A DNA stretch of 64,000 nucleotides, from positions 62,001 to 126,000 of the forward strand of contig JAHGAU010000028.1 of assembly GCA_019925105.1 (NCBI GenBank). The letters run 5' to 3'. Both the position numbers and the translations under genes were made by a program. Below, in pieces: positions 50,931 to 61,332 of this stretch. The notes below the pieces were generated by a model. The model saw nothing but the letters and a program-made list of their open reading frames with translations. It was not told the origin of the DNA and searched no databases. Positions within the stretch are counted from its first letter, which is position 1; each line of letters opens with the position of its first letter. Source of the DNA: Niebla homalea. Taxonomy: Eukaryota; Ascomycota; Lecanoromycetes; Lecanorales; Ramalinaceae.

Positions 50931-51022
50931 GCTTCAATAAATTTATATAGTGGTTCTTAACAAAAGCCCGGGAGAGGTACGTTTTTTTTTTTGCCAAGCA
51001 TTTGCAAGCTTCTCAAACATGC
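50931..51022. repeat. Right terminal inverted repeat
   Basis: 92 bp, reverse complement of the left one with mostly transition differences. The right repeat has kept CpA/TpG (CCAAGCATTTGCAAGC) where the left shows TpA (TTGTAAATGC). Confidence 0.82.
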
Positions 51023-51024
51023 TA

Positions 51025-51420
51025 AATATACACGTATACCCCCGCGATATACATATACGCCCCCAGTTTCCCTGCATATACACCCCCAGATTCCCTGCAT
51101 ATACACCCTTTTTTTCGCGGGTATAATAAGTGATTCTCCGTGTAGCTCTCAGCATGGGGGGAGAACTTTTTTTTTGAAGTCCCGAGCTCCCTCCACCTTC
51201 ACCTTTACCTACACACTTACCCTCACCCTCACCCTTACCCTCACCCTCGTCACCCTCGTCACCCTCGTTACCCTCGTTACCCTTACCCTTACCCTCACTT
51301 TAACTTTAATCCGTACCCTTAGCAAGCGGCGCTTAATACTTATATGCTTAAGGGGTAATGGATTACTAAGTTAATTACCCCGTTGTTTATAAGTTATATA
51401 TATATACAAGGCCCGGAAAC
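51025..51420. repeat. Remnant of the GC-normal island with two tandem repeats
   Basis: A 23-bp unit (CATATACRCCCCCAGWTTCCCTG) is repeated at 51052-51074 and 51075-51097, with a partial third copy. Farther on, 51196-51298 is a pyrimidine-rich minisatellite of 6- and 9-bp words (CCCTCA, CCCTTA, CCCTCGTCA, CCCTCGTTA). It resembles the CCCTCA-rich repeats at 44405-44512 on the other side of the gene island. It is not canonical telomere repeat, which would be CCCTAA. The 127-codon plus frame across it is repeat-driven. Confidence 0.75.
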
Positions 51421-52323
51421 CGTCGTAATCGAGCCCTTTTAACTTAACTTATCTATAATAAAAGTAAAGTAAATAAACTTATATAGGTAACCTTTGTTTC
51501 TTAATAAATTATTAAATTAACTCCGTTAATAACATGCCGGCAAGATTAATAAAGGTAAATATAAAAGACGTAATATTACGGTCTGGATATTTAAGTACCA
51601 TTTTAATAAATAAATTGGTAATAAGATTAATTTTTAAGGAATTCAGAAAAGATTAAAATATAACCTTTATTTAAAGTAAAAAATAATAATTACCTTGCTT
51701 TATGTCGGTTAAGTTATAACTTATAAATAACGTATATTAGAGTTATTATTAAAGCTTTTTATTAAGGTTTAATAGTTTACCTTAATATAATAATATAACG
51801 TATTATTATAACGTTAACGTAAAAATAATATTAATTATTAATAATTATCTCCCTTTTTATATATTAATCTTTAAGATATAAAAAAATGTATTTAGGAAGT
51901 TAATATAAAGCCGGTTAAGTATAAAATTCATTGAAAACTTATTATTAAACTTAATAAAAAAAATTAAAACAAAAAAGGTCTTAAAATATATATATAAGTA
52001 TAATAATAATTTTTTAATAATAATATAATAAAGGTATTTTATGCTTTAATAAATAATTAAAATAATTCATAAAACTTATTAAAAACCTTTTTATAAAACT
52101 TGATAAAAAAATAGATAAGAAAAAGGTTTTTATAATATTAATTCATAATTATTTAAGGCTTTACTATTAATTTATTAAGTTATAATAAAAATAAGTAATA
52201 TTATAAAAATAATATATAATTATAATAAAGCTTTTATTTTATTTTAAATTTTTTTTTAAATAATTTTAGTTATTTTTATAAATATAATATATTAAGGGTA
52301 TATATTAATATTTAAAAGTTAAT
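51421..52323. other. RIP-degraded relic DNA
   Basis: About 900 bp, AT-rich, A-biased on the plus strand; nothing recognised. Target site of LINE copy 2. Confidence 0.55.
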
Positions 52324-52336
52324 ACGCGTATAATTA

Positions 52337-55300
52337 TTGATTGATTGATTGATTTATACTACGGATCTAGCTAGGCTAATTCCGGCGTTCCTTAATACTC
52401 GGCTATTTAACCTTATTAATAACCGTAAAAACTTAATATTTATTATATTAAGAATAAAAACCGGTATTTACCCAACCTTTACTCTTATTTTAAAGGTTAA
52501 AAGTATTTATAGCTATTTAAAGAGTAAAAATCTATTTATATATTTTTTTTTAAGAAAACCTATAATATTATAATTAAATTTACTTAAAGATTATTTTTAA
52601 ACCTATTATTCTTCCGTTACCTTACGGGTTTATCCAATATTAAAATTTTGAAATTCCGATTATATTATTAAATATCCTTATTAATACGTAAGTTATTATT
52701 ACCTTATTTATATAACTTTATTAACCGATATAATATTGTTTTTATACCGTTTTAATATTTATGGCCCCTTTAATCCTTTATTAAATATAATTTTCCTACC
52801 GTTATTTTTTACTTTTAAGTTAACGGTAAAGTTTTTTAATTAAATCCTTAATTATTTTATTTATTTCCTTAATTAAGTTAAATTATAATAATAAACCTAT
52901 AATTATTATAAATTTAACGGCCGCCTTAATACCTTTTTTATTAATAAGTATTTAATAATAATCGTTAATCTTTACTTTTTTAATTAGCCTTAATTTAAGC
53001 TCCTTAAATAATAAATAAAAAATTAATATATATACGGCGTTTTACTTCCGTTATTTATATTCATAATTAACGTTAATCCGGTTATTAATATATATAATAA
53101 AGAAAAAATAAATTAAGCCGTTTTTATTTATCTGGAGTTAAATTATTAACGTATTATTACTTTTCTTTATAATCTTATAACGCCAGAGATACTTATTAAT
53201 AATCTTATTATTATTTAAAGCCGGGTATCGTTACCCTTAAAAAATTAATTCTTTATATTTATATTAACGTTTTATTTATTTCTTTTTAATTTATAGGGTA
53301 ATTATTATTAACTTTACTTTTATAGTTTTCTTTTTTTCTATTGCTTTTATTTTAAGTAAAAGTCTATATATTCTTATATTAACTTCTTAAATATAAATTA
53401 AATTAATTTTTTTCTTAATTTACTTTAATTTAACTTTTATAAAAAAAATAAATATTATTTCTTTACGCCTTTTTATCCGCGGTTTTTTATAATTCTAATA
53501 AATACGTTCGTTTCCTATTAACGTAATTAAGTTTATATTTTTTTAAGTTTTACTTAAGTAATTATTTAATTAAAAATTAACTTTATTAATAATATAAAGA
53601 TTTTAGATTTTAATATTGGAACGGGAATTACTTTATATATTTTATTTATTATTTTTAAATATTAATTTTAAACCTTTTATAATTATTAAACGGGCTTTTT
53701 CCTATATTTAAGCGTACTTTTAAGTATATATTAAATAGTTATTACGTACGTTATTATAGGTTTTATAACCGTTTAATAAATGGTTTTAACCTTTTATAAA
53801 ATAGTTTTTTACGTTAACGCCGTAAAATAAATAAGGCTTTTTTCTTATAAAATTATTTTCTTTTAAACCTTTTTTATATAGTTTTTTTAATTTAATTTCT
53901 TATTAATTTATAAATTAAATACCTTAATATTAATCTTTAATTTTACCGTTATATTATTTAAGTTTATTATAATTATTATATTATATAATTTCGGGCTTTT
54001 TATTATATAAATAAACTTATACTTATATAAAATAAATTAAATTTTATATATCTTTATTTATCGTAAATAAACTTTATAAGCTTATTTTAATTTTAAATAA
54101 TTTATATAAATAAATATATTATAAATTAAAAGGTAAATATTATTAATAAAATTTTTTACTTAAACTTTTTATTTTAACTTTATTAAGTTTTTAATAAATA
54201 AGCTATTAAAAAATAAAAATAAAACCGGGGAAATAAATAATTTTTAAATAATTTTTATTATTACGGGCTTTATTATATTTATTTTTTATCTTAAATTAAT
54301 TAACGTTACTTAATTACTTAAGAAACTCTTTATTTAATTTATAAAAAAAAAAAAAAAAATTTTTTTCCCGTAAATTATATAATAATTTTTAGTAATTTAT
54401 TTTATTAAACGCCTTTATAATATTTAAAGAAAAAAGATTTATAACGTATTTCTTTTTATAATTTTATACCGTATATATATTATTAATTAAGCCTTTAAAA
54501 GCCGTCTCCGTTAACCGTCCTTTTTTTATCTTTATTTATTAATTAAGGAATAACTTATATTTTTTTACGTAATTACTTAAGATTTTTATAATTATTATTT
54601 TTAAAGTTTTCCTTAATATATAAAAGAATACTATAAATCTATATGATTTTACTTTTAAATAATTTAATTTAACCGGTTTCTTAAGGATAATCGTTTTAAT
54701 TTCTTTAAATTTATAAGGATAATAATCTATATTAAAATAAACTTAAAATAAATAAATAAAACCCTTTTTAAATAGCAATATTATTATAAATAGGAATTTA
54801 TTTAATATATTATTAAATCCGGAAACTTTATCCTTTTTCGGTTTATTAATCGCTTTAATTATTATTTTTTAAGTTATTATTTTATCTATTATTATTAATT
54901 TAAAATATATAATATTATTAATATTTATTAAATTAACTTCCGGTAACGGGGAAAAAACGCCCTTTTAAGGGCCTTAATCTTACTATTAAAAGTATCCGTT
55001 ACCGTATTATTTAATCTTTTTAAGGGTAAAAATTAAAAAATAAGTTTAAGTTTTTATTTTATTCTTTACCGTATTTTATTAACTTTTAAATATTATAAAG
55101 GGAAACCGTTAAATTATATATTATAGCCCGGAAGTATATTTATTTAATTTTCCGGATAATTCTCCTTTTTTCCTTTTAAGCTTTTTTTAATTACTATAAC
55201 GTCTCCCGGTTTTTATATTTAATAATTTATTTTATAAGCGCTTTTATTTTTATAATTACCTTTATATATTCCTTATTTTAATAAGTTTTAGCTTTCTTAA

Positions 55301-58115
55301 ACGGTTTTATTATTAAGATTATTACGTTAATTATTTTATTTAAAGCCTTTATTATTTATATTATAAAACGGTTAATTTATTCTTTATTATTAAGCCGGGG
55401 AACTCCGTTAATTAAAATATTACTTTTACCGTTTTTATAAATATTTTAGTTTCCTTAATTATTTTTTATATTTATTTAAACGGTAAAAATAAAGTTATAT
55501 TAACGGATTAATTTAAAGTTATTTATATTAAAATATAATTTAAATTATATTTCAAGTCTTTTAAGGTCCGTATATTATAATTAAGTTAATAATGTTTTTA
55601 AGCCGAATATTAAGTTAATTATAGTCTTAAGTTTACGGCTTTCTTATATAATAACTTTTTTCGGCGTTAATAATATAAGGTTAAACCGTATAATAATTAT
55701 TAATAGCTCCTTAAATTTAATATAATTAATTATACGATTTTTTTCGTTTTATTAAATATAATAAAGATTAAAGTCTTTTATTAAAAAATACTTATTAAGT
55801 ACGGTTATAATATCCTTAAATAACGGGATTATAAAGGGTTCCTTCTTATTAACCAATAACGGATTATACGTATTATAAATATTCAGATTACCCTTAATAG
55901 TTTTTTTTCTTATACGATCCGGAGCGTATATAAATTCTTTTTATAATAAATAAAGTTTTAATTATTTATATTTAACCTTTTATTAATAAAGAAGTACGTC
56001 TGCGTTATTTTATTATTTTTAAAAATTAAGTAAAAATTATTTCCCGGGTTAATTAAAAAGTAAATATATAAATTATATAATAACTTTTATATCGTTATAA
56101 TATTAATATCCTTTATTTCTTTAAATTTAAATATTAATATTACGGTTTTAATTATTTCCTTGTATATATTATATTATATTACTTTTAAAAGCGTAAATAT
56201 ATTAAATATTAATATCCGTTAAGCTTTTTTTATTAACTTTTATTTATATAAACGGTTTTTTTTTAAGGTTAAGCGTTATTTATCTTAATTTTCTTATTAC
56301 GATAATAATCTTAATCGGGTGGTTAACTTTAAGGATTAATATCGTTATAAGCTTTTTCTTTTTATATTATTAATTACCGCGTTTTACCCTTTCCCGTTTA
56401 ATAGGCTCCGTTTACGTCTTAAGATTATTTTTGGTTACTTTACCGGTTTAAATTTATATAAGTTATAATATTAAACCTTAATTATTATCTTAATTTTTTT
56501 ACGTTAAGTTTCTTTCGCTTTTATTATATATCGTAAATCTTACGTTAAGTAATTACTATTATTATATATTACGTATTTTAACGTATTCTTCGTAAAACTT
56601 TTTATTATTAAATTAGCATATTTATACGTATTATATTTTTTAATATATATTACGTATTTTATATTATTAAAGTATTTTATAATAATATACCCGTACCCTT
56701 AATATTTAAAATATTAATAAATATCCGCCGCCCGGTTTTAAGGTTTTATTAATTTAAAAGACTTACTTTTTATTATCCTTTTATTAAGGATATTATTATA
56801 TATCCTTATTAATATTACGTTTAAGATAATTATAAAATATCTTTTTATATAATTAAAAACGTTTAATTTCTTTATTATAAAAAAGAGATTATAATCGATA
56901 ATCTTTAATTTAAAGTAAAAAATTATATTCTCCTTTTTTATCCACCTTAAAGTAATTTCCCTTTCCTCCCCCGTAAATTTTATTAAATATATCCCGTTTA
57001 TCGCAATAATAAAGGATTACCTTAATACCTTTACCGTTTTATACCTTTTTTTACCGGTTTATCTTTTTAATTTCTTTAACCTTTCTTTTATTTTTAATAA
57101 GGTTATATTAAAAAGGATATCCTTATTTTATAATTTACGTATTATAATAATTTATTTTATTAATGGCTTTTCCGTTACCTTAAACGTTTTTATTAATTAT
57201 AGTGGATTTATTTTTACCGTTATATTTTTTTTTTATTTAATAATTATATAGTTATTATTTTTACTTTTTTTAACGTTATTATTTTCTTTTCCGTCCTTAT
57301 TTCCTTTATTATTAATGCCAACGCCGTTTTTATAACCTTTATTATTTAACTTATTTCCGCTCCCTTCTTTAAAGCCTTTTTTATTACTTTTTACTTTATA
57401 TATATTTTCTTTATCTTTTTCGCTTCCGTTTATTAATACTTTTATTACCGCTTTTTAAGCTCCGTATAACCTTTTTAACTCCTTTAAATTTCTCCCTATA
57501 TTTATATAAAAGTTTCTTACTTTCCGTAACCCGATTTATAATATCGGTTAAGTCTTTAACGTAATATCTTTTTATATAATTATAAGGAAATTTTTAAAAT
57601 TTTTACCGCTTTTTCCTTTATTGCTTTTCTTTTACGTATTTAATAGCTATTTTTTTTATAGTTTATTTTTATCCGTTTAATATTTCCTTATTTTCCTTTA
57701 GTTTTTTCTTAATTTATATATATTTAATAAAGCTTTTTACGCCTCCGTTTACCCTTTATTTATCCCCGTATACTATTTTCGTCCTTTCTGCCTTTTATTT
57801 ATTACCCTTAATAATAATATTTTTACGTATTATATACGTCCCTTTATACGTATCTTATTAACTATAAATTCTTTATTCGATTTAAGGTTTTTTTATCTTA
57901 TATTTATTAAGTCGTTTATACGACTTATTATTATTCTTATTAACCTAAGCCGTTTGCCCTTCCTCCCCTTTTACCTTTACCATTATTCCGCTTCCGTTTA
58001 TCGTATTTAAGGTATTATCCTTACTATTACTTAAGTTATACATACGTGCCTCGTTTCTAACCTTTGGGGTCCCGTTGTTCGTCGCCATCCTCTATCCTTA
58101 ATATAATGGCCGATC
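52337..58115 (-). mobile_element. LINE (non-LTR retrotransposon, Tad1-like), copy 2, complete but RIP-inactivated
   Basis: 5,779 bp, the same element as 17402-23169. It is flanked by an exact 13-bp direct repeat, ACGCGTATAATTA (52324-52336 and 58116-58128), the variable-length target duplication expected of target-primed reverse transcription. The minus-strand 3' end is an (ATCA)n-like tail at 52337-52354. The ORF1 start codon is at 58088-58086, preceded by a 27-bp leader, followed by MATNNGTP. Two frames, a gag-like ORF1 and an ORF2 with endonuclease and reverse transcriptase, are expected for the family but are full of stops. It is more heavily mutated than copy 1, above all near the 3' end. 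Confidence 0.85.
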
Positions 58116-58128
58116 ACGCGTATAATTA

Positions 58129-60438
58129 AATACTCTTATTATGTATATTATTATAATAATAAATAGCGTTAATAAAACGTAAATATTTTATTTACGTTAA
58201 TAGTCTGCTTATTTTTATCTATTAATAAAATATATAAATTTATTTTAATTTTAAATAATATAATATGTATATAACGATATATCGCCAGTATAGATGTAAA
58301 TATAATATTAATAATATATATAATAACGCTTTATTTAATTTACTTTTTATAGGATAAGTTTTCGTATTAATGGGGCCCTATATGTTACCGTAAGTATTAT
58401 AATAAACGATATTTTAACCGTTATATCCCGGTAAATCTTTTTAAAGTTATTATAATGTTATTATTATAATATATATATAATTCCCGGATTAATTTTAGCC
58501 TTGGGTAACTTAATAATTATGTAAATAATATTACGCTGATTTATTATTTATCGGGAGGTTTACTTAATATACGCGGAAACGTTAAAAGATCCTTTAAAAT
58601 TCAAAAGTTTTCGGGTTAAATATTAATTAAATATTAATAATAGCCGGCCGTATAAAATACACGCTCCGCCGGATTATTATAAAAGTTAAAAAGGAGGCTT
58701 TAATTCTTTAAATAAAAAGAAATATATTTATTACGTACATAACGGCGGTAAAGAAAAAAGTCCGCTTCTCTAAAGAATAAATAAATATATTTAACTTATA
58801 TATAATATAATAATATTAACGTTTAATAATTATATCAAATTATTATAAAAATTCCGGACTCTTTATTATTAGTTGATCCGTGAGATAGAGGATTTACTTT
58901 TAAGTCCCGGTATTTTACCGGTAATAAAAGGGTTAAACTTTAAGCTTTTAAGTATATATCACTCAAACTTTAATTTATTTTTTAAAAAAAGAAAAATTAT
59001 ATTTTCCTTAATAACGTTATTGGAAAGGTTAATTTTAACTTTTAAGTATAATAATATTTTAAAATCGAATTAAAGAGCCTCTCCGGTGAATAACGTTAAA
59101 ATGAAACTTTTAATTAAGGCGGAAAAGAAAGCGGAGAAAAAGGGGGAAAAAAGAGAAAAAAAGAAGAAAATAAAGAAGGAGAAAAGGAGAATAAGGAAAA
59201 TATAATATCCTTATATTTACCCTTAACCTCGTTAATTTATTTATAAAGAAAGAAAACCCACATTAATATAGCGTTTTAAATTATTTCTATATTTTTATAT
59301 TTTTATATTTTTATATATTAATATTATTAAAATTCAGTGTTAAAAGTTAAAGTTAATAATATTAAACATTAAACGCTTATAATTTATGTATCATTAAAAA
59401 ATAATAAAACGGACGATATTATTAAAGTTATTAATATATTAACATAAACCCAATATATATACTTATTAATCTTTTATTATTTCAAATAACTTTATTTTTC
59501 TTGATTCTATTTATTTAATAATATTAAAATAATATATTAAGCACTTATAATTTAACGTTTATATTTTTATATTTTTAATATTATTACGGTTATTATTAAA
59601 GTTATTTTTATTAATTATAATATTATAATAAAAATAATCGTTTTCCTAATATTAATTTATTTACGTATATAATATCCGCAATAAGTAAAGTTATTAATTA
59701 AAGTTTAAACTTTAATAATCTTATAAAAGGATAACGTATAAAAATTAAATAATTATAATATTAATTATATATATAATTTTTGCCGTTGCAATATTATAAT
59801 CTTATTTACGTCTTTTTTCATTCCGTATTTTTTATCGTATTATTTCCGTAATTTTTAAGAATACTTTAAGTCTATTTCTGGTATTTATCAATTATAGTTA
59901 AAACTCTAATCCATTTATATAATTTAATATTAAACGCCTTTTTTACTTTTAATTTTATTAATAGTTTTTTCAATTACTTATTTTTTTTTTATTATTAATT
60001 AATTTAAGCATTTATATTATAGTTTTTACCGTTTAGTTATTAGCGTAAATATAATGAAACTTTAAAAGAAAAATGTAAATAATAAAGTAAATTTAATAAA
60101 TAATAAAAAGGCATAAATCATACGTTTACGTTTTAATTTTATTATTAATTTTAAAGGGTCTTATAAATTAAAACATAAGTTTTTTACTTAATTATTTTAA
60201 TTTAAGGCTTTTAATATTTTATATTATTAATTTACCTACATTATATAATTTTAACTTATATTTTTTATTATACGTTTTTTGAATCGATTTAATAATATAA
60301 CGTTATTCGTCCGTTAATATTAATTATATTTTATATAATCTTTTAACTTTATCTTTTATTATAAGCATTTTTTAAATAAATTAATCCTTAAATTTAAAAT
60401 TTAAATTTAAATTATCTTTGTATATTATTATACATCTG
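58129..60438. other. RIP-degraded relic DNA
   Basis: About 2.3 kb. No gene. A purine-rich stretch (AAGGCGGAAAAGAAAGCGGAG and similar) lies at about 59115-59200. The 66-codon plus frame at 58873-59073 is low-complexity and is not called. Confidence 0.55.
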
Positions 60439-60957
60439 CAAATTTGTGAACCAGCATATAAGCACTCCGAGTATAAGCAAGTAGATTAAGCAGGTTAAGC
60501 TTATGTCCCCCCTCGCTTGGCCCTTAAGCGCTCGCAAGTATCCGGCTTGCTTATAAGTTTTTTACTTACTTGTGAGTTTTATTTTTTTAACTTAACGTTT
60601 TTTTAATTAAATTACCCCTTTTAACTACCCCCCTTAAGGATAAATTATTAACTTCCAGGGTAACTTTTAGCTAAAATAACCGAATCTGTAATTAAATTTA
60701 AAAAACGTTGAATATTACGGCTTATAGGGGGGGCTACGGGTATACCCGTTGCCAAGAAAGCTTAATAAAAAGAATTATAAAAAATAAAAACCGTTATTTT
60801 ACCGTTTTAAACGTTTTTATTTTTAATATTTTTTTACCTACTCGGGACTGCTTAAAGCGCTCGTGAGTTTCCTGGACACTTATAAGTGACTTACGAGCGG
60901 TCTAAGTGAATAAATTCCTTTTTTTAATTCACTTAATCCGAGCAGGTCGCAGATTTG
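60439..60957. mobile_element. Possible MITE-like unit, about 519 bp
   Basis: The ends are imperfect inverted repeats: CAAATTTGTGAACC on the left, CAAATCTGCGACCTGCT as reverse complement on the right, continuing loosely into CTCCGAGTATAAGCAAG versus CTCGGATTAAGTGAA. Near both ends lie similar motif clusters in direct orientation (CTTAAGCGCTCGCAAGTATCCGG at about 60521 and CTTAAAGCGCTCGTGAGTTTCCTGG at about 60852), each followed by ACTTATAAG-like and ACTTAC words, as in elements with subterminal transposase-binding motifs. The middle is AT-rich. No target duplication is evident, so limits and class are tentative. Confidence 0.42.
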
Positions 60958-61330
60958 ATAATGTAGTTTAAAGTTAAATATTCTAAATATATATAAATAA
61001 ACTTAATTAAAAAAAATAGCTTTATTTAATTTACTTATTTAGAATTAATAAAGATCTTTAAACATTATTTAAAACTTTAATTTTAATACTTTATTTAATT
61101 ATCCGGTTTATGGGTAAAAAGCGGTACTCAATTTACGTTTTATCTTTACGTAATAATATATTAATCCTTAGAATTTATTAATAAATAAAGACCCTTAATT
61201 TATTACGATTTTAACCAACGTATTATAATATAATATAATTTCTTTAAAGGAAAAATCCGTTAACATAATAATATTAATTTATTTTATAATAAAAAGGTAT
61301 TTATATATTTTTATATAAACATATTGAAAA
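60958..61330. other. RIP-degraded relic DNA
   Basis: About 370 bp of AT-rich sequence before LINE copy 3. It does not match the 27-bp leader of copy 2. Confidence 0.5.
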
Positions 61331-61332
61331 AG

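Larger units (their letters stand above)
47505..51022. mobile_element. TIR (DNA) transposon with about 92-bp inverted repeats, interior RIP-destroyed
   Basis: Inverted repeats at 47505-47597 and 50931-51022 share GCATGTTT(A/G)AGAAGCTTG, a poly-A run, CGTACCTCTCCCGG and, further in, ACTATATAAAT(A/T)TATTGAAGC. TA lies next to both outer ends (47503-47504, 51023-51024), compatible with the TA duplication of Tc1/mariner-type elements including pogo/Fot1. The match extends a few bases past the TA (ATTTAGCATG on both), so the precise ends are uncertain. The 3.3-kb interior is saturated with RIP changes and no transposase can be read; it is longer than a typical Fot1 element, so it may hold further insertions. 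It sits in, and seems to divide, the GC-normal island. Confidence 0.78.

Noticed and set aside
51196..51298. Internal telomere repeat
   Set aside because: The words are CCCTTA, CCCTCA and CCCTCGTCA. A fungal telomere tract would be CCCTAA, so this is a different minisatellite.
50943..51374. 70- and 127-codon frames across the right TIR and minisatellites
   Set aside because: They run through the poly-A part of a TIR and tandem repeats; the protein is Thr-Leu repeats.
58873..59073. 66-codon plus frame
   Set aside because: Low-complexity composition in relic DNA with no neighbour support; expected by chance at this AT content.
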